From Niabella sp. (GTDB lineage Bacteria > Bacteroidota > Bacteroidia > Chitinophagales > Chitinophagaceae), in assembly GCA_017744795.1 (NCBI GenBank), contig JAGIAQ010000013.1, forward strand, positions 1 to 50,293: a stretch of 50,293 nt of DNA. The letters run 5' to 3'. This document shows, in pieces, positions 11,674 to 20,518 of the stretch. Below the pieces are notes generated by a model. The model was given only the letters and a program-made list of their open reading frames with translations, did not search any database and had not been told where the DNA came from. Numbering within the stretch: the first letter of the stretch is position 1; every line of letters starts with the position of its first letter. A program made the translations under genes and the position numbers.

Positions 11674-12792
11674 ATGGATACTTCGCTTATTGACCAGCTG
11701 AACGACAAGCCTTCAAGGAAAAAATTATTATACCCTGTTAACGCGGAACTATCCGCTTATTTAAAGCACCAGGGGCGCGAAGTGAAGCTTCCGGTATCGC
11801 ATAAAGACCTGCTCAATTTTACCTGGTCGATCCCTATTAAAGACAACGACGGCAATTATACCCATTGGGAAAAAGCCATTTACGACAAGCGGGAATGGGA
11901 CTTTTTAAAAGAGGGACTGGTGAAGATCTATGCCATCCTTAAAACCGAAGGCGATATGACCTTTGCCGATCAGCTGGACGTGGCACGGATCGATTTCTGC
12001 AATTTTGGCAATTCATTGCCTTTTCGCATCCGCATCATTAATAAGTTCAACGCCAACTTTGATCATTATTATATGAAGATCACCGATGCTTCGCGCATCT
12101 ACGGACTGGAAATGGAACATATCCTCTCCCCCAACCGGATCACTTTTTATACCGATGGCGGCACCCTGGTGGAAGAACATATCCCGGGACTTCCCGGTGA
12201 TGTTTTCGTGGACAACTATTTAGATCTGCCCGAAACCAACAAAACCCGTTTTGCAAAAGAGTTTGTAAAATTCAATGAACGTTGCTTTGTACGCCTGCTG
12301 GGCGATATGCGCAGTTACAATTTCGTGATCGTAAGTACACCGGATATCGAGGGATACCAGTACCGCATCCGGGCCATCGACTTTGATCAACAGAGTTATG
12401 AAGGGCGCAAAAGTCTTTATATGCCCCAATTCTTTAAAGAGAATAACAGGCTGGTACAAACGGTATTAACGCATCTAAATAAAGAATCTATTGAGCAATA
12501 TAAGGCGGAAGAGCGCTCCGCGATGGCCTTCCGGGTGGCTGCAGGCCGTTTTCGTTTAATGGAATTGCTGAACATTATGTCGCGCGACACGATTTCTCCT
12601 CCAGCTAAACAAAAACAATTAGCCGAACAGTTGAATCAACATTTTCATACAGCTGCTTTTAACCGCTGTAATTCCATGGGACAGATATTGAAGCTGCACC
12701 TAAAATATATGCTGCGGGAGAATTTGAAACTGATCCAGGAAAAAACCCGATCCCTGAAAAAACCCGTCTTTGGCCCGGTGAAGCGGAGTTAG
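11674..12792 (+). CDS. Uncharacterised protein with kinase-like motifs
   Basis: A 372-aa soluble protein without a signal peptide or membrane helix; I do not recognise a named family. Motifs in order resemble the protein-kinase/aminoglycoside-phosphotransferase fold. A beta-strand Lys is in YYMKITDAS (K135), followed by Glu (E146/E148) in RIYGLEMEH. A hinge-like LVEEHIPG lies at about 165-172. A catalytic-loop-like LLGDMRSYNFVIV has D211 and N216 spaced as in HGDxxxxN, though His is Leu. A metal-site-like IRAIDFDQQ has D236 and D238. The C-terminal third is helical and basic. The fold assignment is inference. No neighbours suggest a pathway; it is monocistronic, with a repeat-filled gap before it and 396 bp of A/T-rich DNA after it. 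Confidence 0.75.
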   Translation: MDTSLIDQLNDKPSRKKLLYPVNAELSAYLKHQGREVKLPVSHKDLLNFTWSIPIKDNDGNYTHWEKAIYDKREWDFLKEGLVKIYAILKTEGDMTFADQLDVARIDFCNFGNSLPFRIRIINKFNANFDHYYMKITDASRIYGLEMEHILSPNRITFYTDGGTLVEEHIPGLPGDVFVDNYLDLPETNKTRFAKEFVKFNERCFVRLLGDMRSYNFVIVSTPDIEGYQYRIRAIDFDQQSYEGRKSLYMPQFFKENNRLVQTVLTHLNKESIEQYKAEERSAMAFRVAAGRFRLMELLNIMSRDTISPPAKQKQLAEQLNQHFHTAAFNRCNSMGQILKLHLKYMLRENLKLIQEKTRSLKKPVFGPVKRS

Positions 12793-13188
12793 CTGTTATT
12801 GTTGCCAATCAATAACCGGGAAGGCGTAAAGACTAAAGACCAGGAAGAGAAGCGAATGTTAAATTTAATTTTACATACACGCGGCAAATAATTTATATTA
12901 ATACATTTAATACATTGTATATAATTTTTCTATTCAGCTCTTAGTTGTCTTTGCTCCCCTTTAATTTACCGTTTTACCGGCCTCAAAAATCCCTTGCCGA
13001 GGCAAGAAGATATTCTCATCCACCATAACATTGGCTTATATCGGGTTCTGATTTATAAAAATTCATATTTCTTTGATTCAATTTAAACAACTTCAATATA
13101 TTCTCCAAAATAGCCAATAATTTATCAGGAATAGTTAACTTAGCGCCTCGCAAATCAAACAATAAGTTATTTTAAAAAATTTTATCAA
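12793..13188. other. A/T-rich intergenic region ahead of fructose-bisphosphate aldolase
   Basis: Holds no ORF with recognisable protein. It must contain the aldolase promoter; TAACTTAG near 13136 is a poor match to the -7 consensus and no -33 TTTG is at the right distance. A short CTTGCCGAGGCAAG hairpin near 12993 has no T-run. Confidence 0.5.
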
Positions 13189-14259
13189 ATGAGTAAATAC
13201 AGAGCCGGGGTTCTGTTTGGCAAAGAGCTGGAAGACCTCTATAACGACGCAAAAGAGAATCAATTTGCATTACCTGCAGTAAACGTAGTCGGAACCGATA
13301 GCGTAAATGCTGTTTTGGAAACCGCTGCTAAGGTAAATTCTCCCGTTATGATCCAGTTCAGCAACGGCGGAGCGCAATTCTTTGCAGGTAAAGGAATGCC
13401 CAATGACAAATTGCAGGCAAATATTTCAGGAGCCATCAGCGGCGCCCTGCACGTACACAATGTAGCAAAATACTACGGCGTGCCAGTTGTACTGCATACG
13501 GACCATGCGGCAAAAAAATGGCTCCCCTGGATCAGCGCGCTGATCGATGCCGGCGAACAATACTATAAAGAAAAAGGACAGCCTCTATACAGCTCACACA
13601 TGCTGGATCTGAGTGAAGAGCCGATCCACGAGAATATTGAAACTTCAGTTGAATTCTTTAAGCGCATGGCGCCCCTGGGCATGAGCATTGAAATTGAACT
13701 GGGCGTTACCGGTGGTGAAGAAGATGGCGTTGATAATACCGATGTTGACAACTCCAAATTATACACCCAGCCGGAAGACGTGGCACAGGCATACGAAGCA
13801 CTGAGCAAAGTAGGTAACCTGTTTACCGTTGCCGCTGCATTTGGTAATGTGCACGGTGTTTACAAACCCGGCAACGTGGTGCTGACACCAACCATCCTGG
13901 ATAACAGCCAGAAATTCATTCAGCAGAAATTTGGTACCGCTTCCGATAAACCGGTTTACTTCGTATTCCACGGGGGCAGCGGTTCCGAGAAAGCTAAAAT
14001 TACTGAAGCGATCGGTTACGGCGCTATCAAAATGAACCTGGATACTGATATGCAGTGGGCATTTGCTGAAGGCGTATTCGATTATTATAAAAAGAACGAA
14101 GCCTACCTGCAGGGCCAGCTGGGCAATCCTGAAGGGGCTGACAAACCTAACAAAAAGTACTACGACCCGCGCGTATGGCTGCGCAAAGGTGAAGATACTT
14201 TTGTAAAACGTTTGGAAGAAGCCTTTGTTGACCTGAACTGTATCGGCAAAAACGCGTAA
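13189..14259 (+). CDS. fbaA: Class II fructose-bisphosphate aldolase
   Basis: A 356-aa zinc-dependent aldolase interconverting fructose 1,6-bisphosphate with glyceraldehyde 3-phosphate and dihydroxyacetone phosphate in glycolysis and gluconeogenesis. The length and sequence fit class IIA (E. coli FbaA type). It contains VLHTDHAAKKWLPW (about 100-113, zinc His and catalytic Asp), SIEIELGVTGGEEDGVDN, and GNVHGVYKPGNV (zinc His). It also has the phosphate-binding HGGSGS (about 261-266) and IKMNLDTDMQWAF. It is monocistronic, closed by a strong terminator 27 bp after the stop. Codon use looks like that of a highly expressed gene. Confidence 0.97.
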   Translation: MSKYRAGVLFGKELEDLYNDAKENQFALPAVNVVGTDSVNAVLETAAKVNSPVMIQFSNGGAQFFAGKGMPNDKLQANISGAISGALHVHNVAKYYGVPVVLHTDHAAKKWLPWISALIDAGEQYYKEKGQPLYSSHMLDLSEEPIHENIETSVEFFKRMAPLGMSIEIELGVTGGEEDGVDNTDVDNSKLYTQPEDVAQAYEALSKVGNLFTVAAAFGNVHGVYKPGNVVLTPTILDNSQKFIQQKFGTASDKPVYFVFHGGSGSEKAKITEAIGYGAIKMNLDTDMQWAFAEGVFDYYKKNEAYLQGQLGNPEGADKPNKKYYDPRVWLRKGEDTFVKRLEEAFVDLNCIGKNA

Positions 14260-14285
14260 GCAATTAAACGCTTTTAAGATAACAG

Positions 14286-14319
14286 ACCGTCCCGGAATAA
14301 TACCGGGGCGGTTTTTTTA
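14286..14319 (+). terminator. Rho-independent terminator of aldolase gene
   Basis: ACCGTCCCGG pairs with CCGGGGCGGT (10 bp, one G-T) across AATAATA and is followed by seven T. Confidence 0.93.
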
Positions 14320-14438
14320 TGGCTGCCTCTAACCTATTGTCTCTTAACGGTTGGTAATGACACCATGCCGGATATATAAGTTTAAAGCCGCCACAAATAC
14401 ACGAATAAATTATCTAGCGCTCCTATTTCAAAAACAGA

Positions 14439-14473
14439 CACGAATCGAAATGCGCCGACGGCGCATATTCGTG
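14439..14473. repeat. REP-like hairpin, CACGAAT...ATTCGTG around ATGCGCC-GAC-GGCGCAT
   Basis: The inner perfect 7-bp stem (14450-14456 with 14460-14466) is enclosed by a second 7-bp stem, separated by a 4-base bulge. It sits in a stretch rich in CGAAT/ATTCG words, typical of dispersed palindromes. No T-run is present. Confidence 0.6.
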
Positions 14474-14594
14474 AATTCGTGGCATTCGACATACAATATA
14501 AATAAGCATTAAAAACTTGTTATTAAATAATTATTCGGAAATACGGCTTTCAATATTCATCTTTACCCTCTCACCGTCTTTCCGGCCTGTGCAT

Positions 14595-14602
14595 TATTTT
14601 TG
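14595..14602 (+). promoter_or_regulatory. Candidate -7 box for the LLM oxidoreductase gene
   Basis: TATTTTTG is a perfect match to the Bacteroidota -7 element TAnnTTTG, 45 bases before the ATG. No TTTG is found at -33, so the call is tentative. Confidence 0.4.
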
Positions 14603-14647
14603 AAACGCCTTTTTTATTACATTTATATACGAAGCAAAAAAAGAGGT

Positions 14648-15670
14648 ATGAAGAAAATAGGATTTTTATCGTTTGGCCATTGGGCGAATCATCCTGCTTA
14701 CCGCACGCGGACGGCAGGTGATACATTGTTACAGTCGATCGATCTTGCGGTTGCTGCGGAAGCTATTGGCCTGGATGGAGCCTATTTTCGGGTGCACCAT
14801 TTTGCCGCGCAACTGTCATCGCCTTTTCCTTTACTTGCTGCCATTGGCGCCAAAACAAGTAAAATGGAGATTGGAACAGGGGTTATTGATATGCGTTATG
14901 AAAACCCGTTGTATATGGTGGAAGATGCCGGGGCCGCCGATTTAATTTCCGAAGGACGGTTGCAGCTGGGCATCAGCCGTGGGTCACCGGAACAGGTAAT
15001 TGACGGATGGCGCTATTTCGGATATGAACCTGCCAAAGGGGAAACCGATGCGGATATGGGGCGTCGTAAAGCGCTGGAGTTCCTCGATAAGCTCAAAGGC
15101 GTAGGGTTTGCCCGACCCAATCCCTACCCCATGTTTCCGAACCCGCCGGGCCTGCTGCGGCTGGAGCCCCATTCAGAGGGGCTTCGGGAGCGGATCTGGT
15201 GGGGCGCTGCGTCCAACGCCACGGCAGTTTGGGCGGCCGAAAACGGGATGAACCTGCAAAGCTCTACTTTGAAGTATGACGAAAGCGGCAAACCCTTTCA
15301 TGTACAGCAGGCGGAGCAGATCCGGCTGTATAAAGAAGCCTGGAAAAAAGCCGGCCACCAGCGGGAGCCGAGGGTGTCCGTGAGCCGCTCTATTTTCGCA
15401 TTGGTTACCGACCAGGACCGTCTTTTCTTTGGGCAGGAGGCCGATCGGGTTGATAAAATTGGAATGATTGAAGCGGACAAGCGTGCCATTTTTGGAAGAA
15501 GCTATGCCGCGGAACCCGATCAGTTAATAAAGGAACTGGCTGAAGACGAGGCGATCCGGGAAGCGGACACCCTCCTTTTAACGATACCCAACACGTTGGG
15601 TGTCGAGTATAACGTGCATATACTGTCTTCCATTTTAGAGCATATTGCACCTGACCTGGGCTGGCGTTAG
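14648..15670 (+). CDS. LLM-class flavin-dependent oxidoreductase (luciferase-like)
   Basis: A 340-aa protein of the bacterial-luciferase-like monooxygenase superfamily, a TIM barrel that binds FMN or F420. I use ATG 14648, preceded by AAGAGG and giving MKKIGFLSFGHW; the in-frame start at 14600 adds an unlikely hydrophobic stretch and would overlap the predicted promoter. Family features: AAEAIGLDGAYFRVHHFAAQ (about 37-56), MEIGTGVIDMRYENPLYMVEDAGAADLISEGRLQLGISRGSPEQ (about 80-122), and a late IRWWGAASN-like strand. The substrate cannot be told. It stands alone; the next gene is convergent. Confidence 0.88.
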   Translation: MKKIGFLSFGHWANHPAYRTRTAGDTLLQSIDLAVAAEAIGLDGAYFRVHHFAAQLSSPFPLLAAIGAKTSKMEIGTGVIDMRYENPLYMVEDAGAADLISEGRLQLGISRGSPEQVIDGWRYFGYEPAKGETDADMGRRKALEFLDKLKGVGFARPNPYPMFPNPPGLLRLEPHSEGLRERIWWGAASNATAVWAAENGMNLQSSTLKYDESGKPFHVQQAEQIRLYKEAWKKAGHQREPRVSVSRSIFALVTDQDRLFFGQEADRVDKIGMIEADKRAIFGRSYAAEPDQLIKELAEDEAIREADTLLLTIPNTLGVEYNVHILSSILEHIAPDLGWR

Positions 15671-15734
15671 GGTTTGGTAAACCCGCTACCTTCCGTAAGC
15701 GAAATGCACTTCCGGAAATGTGTGAAAAAGCACG

Positions 15735-17666
15735 TTAAACATTAGCCACTGCCTCCTGCCCGTACATTTGATCCTTGTACTTCAGGGAGGGAGATGGAAT
15801 GAATTTACCAATACCCAGTGCATCCCATTTTTCATCCACGCTTTTTATTGTGTCGTCGTCGGCAACAATAATATTGGGCCAGTCGCGCTGGAAATGATCA
15901 AAAGCCTTTGTTTTAATCGTGCCATCCAGTCCCAGGCAAAAATAATCTTCTTTGGAGGTTGCAGACAGCAAATGATCTCTTGAAGGATCCAGATTATTAC
16001 AAAAACGCCACAGGGCCAGCGGCAGGTCATTGGCGTTTACCGTATGTTCTACGTATAAGATCATCTTGATCCGTTCCATACCCGGCAATTGCGCAATGGC
16101 TTCATGCAAGGCCTTCACATGCCCCTTGCGCTCCTTCTGTACGGAAATAATCAGTACAGGTATATCCGCCTTTACTAATTGGTCATTCACCTGGTGCACT
16201 TCGGAAAATCGTTGCCGGATTGCCGCAACCGGGCTTGTGCCATCGTTTGGCAATTCGTATAAATAGCCCTCCCGTTTTTCCTCCTCAAACTTCAGGGTTC
16301 CGTCGATGCACATTTTTCCGCCGAAGCCCAGCTTGCTGCAACTATGGTCCAGCACATCCATTGGCCCCTGGCTAAAATATACGTCTGTTGCGGGGTTCAG
16401 GTTTTTAAACACTTCCCTTGCCGCTGCTTTATAATCCGTTAACGGGATCTTTTTTCCTTCCTGTGTTTGGGAGGTCAGCACCAGTATTTTGTTGAACATC
16501 ATTTGCCCCGCGCCCCACATGGCATTCATTACTTTTTGCCCCTGGCCGGCATAGTCTTTTTGAATCCTCGTATTTACCAGATTATGAAAAACACCTTCTA
16601 CCGGCATTTCCATATCCTCGATCTCCGGCACCAGCGTCATTTTTATCGGGGCCAGGAAAATACGTTCCGTTGCTTTACCCAGCCAGGCATCTTCCTGCGG
16701 CGGAATGCCCACGATCGTTGCCGGGTACACCGGGTCTTTTTTATGGGTGATGGCAGTGATATGAAATTTAGGATACCAGTCGGGCAGAGAATAATACCCG
16801 GTATGATCCCCGAAGGGACCTTCCCAAAGCAGTTCATCGTTAGGATCTACATAGCCTTCGATAACGAAATCGGCGTCGGCCGGCACTTCGATATCGGGCT
16901 GTGTGATACATTTTACCAGTTCCACTTTCTTTTTGCGAAGAAAACCGGCGAGCATGTATTCATCCACATTTTCCGGCAACGGCGCGGTTGCGGAATAAGC
17001 GTAGGCAGGATCGCCGCCCAGGGCCACCGCCACCGGCATCCTTTTATTCAGCTTTTTATATTCATTAAAATGCTTCGCTGATACTTTATGTTTGTGCCAG
17101 TGCATGGCCGTTAACTGCGGACCGAACACCTGCATCCGGTACATGCCCACATTGCGAATATTCGTGTTAGGGTCTTTTGTATTGATGATAGGCAGGGTTA
17201 CAAACGGACCACCATCCTGCGGCCAGCAGGTGATCACGGGTAATTTAGTGATGTCAGGCGCATCGGTTATGACCACCTCCTGGCAGGCGCCCCGGCCCTT
17301 TTTTACTTTTGGCATCCAGGATGCAAATGCACTCAATTTGGGCAGCAATTTCAGCTTATCGAGAATGCCTTCTTTTGGGGCCGATAATAATTTAAAAAGA
17401 TCTTCTATATCCCGCGCCACATCATCCAGCTGTTGTACACCCAGCGCCAGGCACATGCGTTTTTCGCTACCATATGCATTCATTAAAACCGGAAAATCAT
17501 AGCCCGTATTTTCGAAAAGAATGGCTTTTCCGCCGCCGGGTTCTTTACTCATCCGGTCAGTGATCTCCGCAATTTCCAGCTTGGGATTTACATATGTTTT
17601 TACCCGCACCAGTTCACCCGCGTCCTCTATCGCCTGTATAAATTCCTGTTGATTCTTATATGCCAT
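15735..17666 (-). CDS. UbiD-family decarboxylase (menaquinone biosynthesis type)
   Basis: A 643-aa prenylated-FMN-dependent decarboxylase. Members of this length in Bacteroidota are annotated as menaquinone biosynthesis decarboxylases; E. coli UbiD is about 500 aa, and the extra sequence is mostly within and after the core. Landmarks: an N-terminal LVRVKTYVNPKLEIAEITDR, NIRNVGMYRMQVFG (prFMN-contacting region), LLWEGPFGDHTGYYSLPDWYP (about 270-290, the UbiD signature), and TIVGIPPQEDAWLGKATE. The actual substrate is not shown by the sequence; respiratory quinone synthesis is the likely role, since Bacteroidota use menaquinone. Its upstream region holds repeat-like sequence rather than a clear promoter. 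Confidence 0.9.
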   Translation of the reverse strand: MAYKNQQEFIQAIEDAGELVRVKTYVNPKLEIAEITDRMSKEPGGGKAILFENTGYDFPVLMNAYGSEKRMCLALGVQQLDDVARDIEDLFKLLSAPKEGILDKLKLLPKLSAFASWMPKVKKGRGACQEVVITDAPDITKLPVITCWPQDGGPFVTLPIINTKDPNTNIRNVGMYRMQVFGPQLTAMHWHKHKVSAKHFNEYKKLNKRMPVAVALGGDPAYAYSATAPLPENVDEYMLAGFLRKKKVELVKCITQPDIEVPADADFVIEGYVDPNDELLWEGPFGDHTGYYSLPDWYPKFHITAITHKKDPVYPATIVGIPPQEDAWLGKATERIFLAPIKMTLVPEIEDMEMPVEGVFHNLVNTRIQKDYAGQGQKVMNAMWGAGQMMFNKILVLTSQTQEGKKIPLTDYKAAAREVFKNLNPATDVYFSQGPMDVLDHSCSKLGFGGKMCIDGTLKFEEEKREGYLYELPNDGTSPVAAIRQRFSEVHQVNDQLVKADIPVLIISVQKERKGHVKALHEAIAQLPGMERIKMILYVEHTVNANDLPLALWRFCNNLDPSRDHLLSATSKEDYFCLGLDGTIKTKAFDHFQRDWPNIIVADDDTIKSVDEKWDALGIGKFIPSPSLKYKDQMYGQEAVANV

Positions 17667-17709
17667 CTTTTGTCTGTCGTTTGTCGTTTATCATTTGTTG
17701 CTCAATGCT

Positions 17710-17742
17710 GAATGCATAATGCTTGATGCCTGTTTCAGGTTT
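17710..17742. repeat. 33-bp direct repeat, copy 1
   Basis: GAATGCATAATGCTTGATGC then CTGTTTCAGGTTT; it matches 18260-18292 with three mismatches. The pair brackets the small secreted-protein gene. Confidence 0.7.
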
Positions 17743-17802
17743 CCAGTTTCTGGTTACCCCGTCAATAGCATTATTATCTAACATCAATGCAAAATTGCTA
17801 TT

Positions 17803-18171
17803 TTAAAATTTTCCGTAGAATTTGGTGATATCAAAATATATTTTTTCTTCAGTTCCGGCCACCGTTTTAATGGTTAATATATCATATTGTTTTTTCCCTT
17901 TACGGGTTGTTGCCTGTTGTACCACTTTTGCCCCAAGGATATGGGCCTTCACCCATTTATACTCCTCAGCCACGCCTTCCGTTTCGCTACTTTTATTAAT
18001 GAAAATAGCATTTTCGAAAGAGCTGCCGTCTTTTTCCCCTTTGCCCAATGGGATCGCTATAACCCGTGAGGAATCACCAGATGCGGCAGTCAGGCTATCG
18101 GCTTGCCTGTTCTGGGCTTGGGAATATGTTGCCATTAAAACAAATACAGCTATACAAAAAGCACTTCTCAT
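17803..18171 (-). CDS. Small secreted protein of unknown function
   Basis: A 122-aa protein with a signal peptide (MRSAFCIAVFVLMATYSQAQ, cut after about residue 20). The mature part starts with a Ser/Asp-rich stretch and then a compact domain (KDGSSFENAIFINKSSETEG, EEYKWVKAHILGAKVVQQAT, KKQYDILTIKTVAGTEEKIYFDITKFYGKF). I do not recognise it. The last part looks like alternating beta-strands. It is likely periplasmic. Nothing in the neighbours, a quinone-type decarboxylase upstream of its 3' side and a dipeptide epimerase, gives a function. It is flanked by two near-identical 33-bp repeats. Confidence 0.7.
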   Translation of the reverse strand: MRSAFCIAVFVLMATYSQAQNRQADSLTAASGDSSRVIAIPLGKGEKDGSSFENAIFINKSSETEGVAEEYKWVKAHILGAKVVQQATTRKGKKQYDILTIKTVAGTEEKIYFDITKFYGKF

Positions 18172-18259
18172 AAAATACTGATTTAAAAATAATTAATTAG
18201 TAATGTGATGCATCACTCCTTAATTTTACATACTTAAAAACATTTTTTATTTCACAGAT

Positions 18260-18292
18260 GAACGCATAATGCTTAATGCCTGTTTCAGGTTG
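18260..18292. repeat. 33-bp direct repeat, copy 2
   Basis: Partner of 17710-17742 (three mismatches), 550 bp away and in the same orientation. Confidence 0.7.
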
Positions 18293-18361
18293 CTGGTTTT
18301 AGGTTCCTGCAACTCCTACTCGCTACTTCCTATCCACTATTAACTATTCACCATTGCCCAT

Positions 18362-19390
18362 TCACTTCTTCTCAAACAATCCAGTGTACGTAATACCCAG
18401 CCCCGGTGCATTACTATAAATTAATTTTCCATAGTCGAATCCCAGTCCTGTTGCCACATCTTCCGTTTGCAATAAAGGTCCATCCACATCCAGGTGGTCT
18501 ACAAACGGCGCCAACTGCGCAATAGCAGCGGAGCCCACGGTACTTTCATTCATACAACCCACCATAATTTTCAGTCCCAGCTCCTGCGCCTTATCGATCA
18601 TCCGCAATGCCGGCGTAATGCCGCTGCATTTGGTTAGCTTGATATTGATGCCATGAAAACAACCGGCACATTTTTCCACATCGGATTCAAATACACAGGC
18701 CTCATCGGCGTACAGGGGTAATACGGATTCTTTATACAGCACCTGCATTCCTTCCCAGTTATCCTTCGCCAATGGTTGTTCCACGTACTCCACCCCTAAT
18801 GCCTTTAATTGAGGGATGAGTTGCAGGGCCGTTTCCAGCTCCCACCCCGCATTGGCATCTACCCGCAAAGGAGCGTCTGTTGCTGCTCTTAAGGCTTTTA
18901 CTATGGCAATATCATCCGCCGTACCCACTTTCACCTTGTAAACCGGCCAGGGAAATTCTTTTAATTTAGCTACCATTTTATCAACGGTGTCGATGCCGAT
19001 GGTAAAATCATCTAACGGGTTTTTTGTTATATCTCCGTTCCACATCTTATACAGGGGCTTATTGTTCAGTTTACCCCAGATATCCCAGGCGGCCATGTCC
19101 AGCGCGCACACCAGGAACGGGTTGTTCGGAAGCAAATGATGCAGGAAGTGCCAGTAGCGTTCGGGTTCTGTAAATGCAAATTTTTCCAGCATTGGCCGTT
19201 TGATCTCCAGATCGCGAATCATGTCCTCCACCGTTATATTATAATAGGTTATGGCGGGAGCCTCTCCATACCCCTTAATGCCAAAATGCTCCAGTTCTAC
19301 AATTAACGTAGGCTGATGTGTTTTTGTACCTTTTGAGATAGTAAAAGGATGCCTGAATTTCAGGCGGAACGAGTAATAATTAAACTGCAC
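18362..19390 (-). CDS. Dipeptide epimerase (enolase superfamily, L-Ala-D/L-Glu type)
   Basis: A 342-aa enzyme of the muconate-lactonizing subgroup of the enolase superfamily. Relatives epimerise L-Ala-D-Glu from recycled peptidoglycan to L-Ala-L-Glu. Catalytic landmarks are complete: the KxK acid/base (VYKVKVGT), metal ligands Asp (LRVDANAGW), Glu (EYVEQPL) and Asp (YADEAC), the second base Lys (INIKLTKCSGI), and the C-terminal DxD (DHLDVDGP) typical of the Ala-Glu epimerases. The reading frame is open to a GTG at 19456, but the extra N-terminal 22 residues are not family-like and lie in repeat-like DNA. I prefer GTG 19390, giving MQFNYYSFRLKFRHPFTISKGTK. Start confidence is moderate. Confidence 0.85.
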   Translation of the reverse strand: MQFNYYSFRLKFRHPFTISKGTKTHQPTLIVELEHFGIKGYGEAPAITYYNITVEDMIRDLEIKRPMLEKFAFTEPERYWHFLHHLLPNNPFLVCALDMAAWDIWGKLNNKPLYKMWNGDITKNPLDDFTIGIDTVDKMVAKLKEFPWPVYKVKVGTADDIAIVKALRAATDAPLRVDANAGWELETALQLIPQLKALGVEYVEQPLAKDNWEGMQVLYKESVLPLYADEACVFESDVEKCAGCFHGINIKLTKCSGITPALRMIDKAQELGLKIMVGCMNESTVGSAAIAQLAPFVDHLDVDGPLLQTEDVATGLGFDYGKLIYSNAPGLGITYTGLFEKK

Positions 19391-19616
19391 TCCGGTAAGA
19401 TTTTGGCAAATGTAAGCCAAAGAGGCTGAATGGGAGAGCCGCTGTTTTTTTGCCACTAAAACACTGAAAAACGCAGAAAAGGTTTTCTATTTTGGCCCGA
19501 ATAATCCTGGAACCCTATTTTAATCAGATAGCCCGGATCTGCCTGGCCGGAAACAACACTTTATTTTAATATCCGTATAAAATTTTGTAAATTACAACGG
19601 CTAAAAATGGTTAAAC

Positions 19617-20459
19617 ATGAGAAGAGTATTAGTTGTTACTGACTTTTCGGAAGTAGCTGATCATGCGGTTGACTACGCGTGCAACCTGGCCAATAAACTG
19701 AATATTGAGCATCTTTTCCTGCTGAATACTTACGAAATTATTCCGGTGTATGATTCAGGCGAAGCGGGTTCGCTTGCGCTGTCCATGCAGGAGGCGGATG
19801 AGCTGGAAAATTCCCGCATCGAATCTTTTAAATTATTGAAGCAACGCATCGGACGCCAGCTCCATAATACCACTACGCTGGTGCCACTGATTATTAATGA
19901 CGCCCTGCCCAATGCCGTAAACCAGGTTTGCAAAGAGGAAGGTATTGACATGGTGATCATTGGGGTTAAGCCGCAGGACAACCTGGAGGCGTTGTTTTTA
20001 GGGAGCACCATTCAGAAAGCGGTAGATCAGATCAATTACCCTGTATTACTGCTGCCGAAATGCGTTTCGATAGCAGTGCCGCAAAATGTTATCCTTGCGG
20101 CTCCTTTCCGCGAGCCGCTGACACAATCCATCCAAATTAAACTGCACAAATTCCTGCACCGTTTTAACGGCAAGGTAACGGCCATTCATCGTTGTTTAAA
20201 AGGGCAGCTGAACGAGAAGGAATCCCGGATTGCGACCGAATTACAAATACAGCTGCAAAACTATCATTGCCAGGTGCATATTATCAAGGAAGTGGAAGAT
20301 CTGCCCACTGCCATTGCCGATTATGCTGGCTCCACGGTGCCGGCACTGGTGATCTCCATTCATAAAATGCGGGGATTCATTGCAGGGCTTTTTCATAAAA
20401 GCGTTACCAAGAGCCTGGCATGGCGCTGCAACCTGCCTTTGCTGGTGCTACATATGTAA
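19617..20459 (+). CDS. Universal stress protein with two USP domains
   Basis: A 280-aa cytosolic protein with two tandem UspA-like domains. Domain 1 is clear: RRVLVVTDFSEVADHAVDYACNLANKL (2-28), DMVIIGVKPQ (about 110-119) and LFLGSTIQKAVDQINYPVLLLPK (about 127-149). Its nucleotide-loop is only partly conserved, since GxxG is replaced by GVKPQD. Domain 2 (about 155-280) keeps the fold (VILAAPFREPLTQSIQIKLHKFL, GLFHKSVTKSLAWRCNLPLLVLHM) without the ATP motif. Such proteins help survival under starvation or oxidative stress in other bacteria; the exact role here is not known. It is monocistronic. Confidence 0.9.
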   Translation: MRRVLVVTDFSEVADHAVDYACNLANKLNIEHLFLLNTYEIIPVYDSGEAGSLALSMQEADELENSRIESFKLLKQRIGRQLHNTTTLVPLIINDALPNAVNQVCKEEGIDMVIIGVKPQDNLEALFLGSTIQKAVDQINYPVLLLPKCVSIAVPQNVILAAPFREPLTQSIQIKLHKFLHRFNGKVTAIHRCLKGQLNEKESRIATELQIQLQNYHCQVHIIKEVEDLPTAIADYAGSTVPALVISIHKMRGFIAGLFHKSVTKSLAWRCNLPLLVLHM

Positions 20460-20518
20460 ACGGAATCCTGTTACAGGTTTGATGATCTCCATCCAACTAC
20501 CGGAACACATTCGCTTTT

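Larger units (their letters stand above)
14320..14647. other. Intergenic region with a palindromic repeat and a -7 box
   Basis: A 328-bp gap without a gene. It contains a REP-like hairpin (14439-14473) in its middle and, near its end, a perfect -7 consensus TATTTTTG at 14595-14602 that would serve the flavin oxidoreductase gene. Confidence 0.5.
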
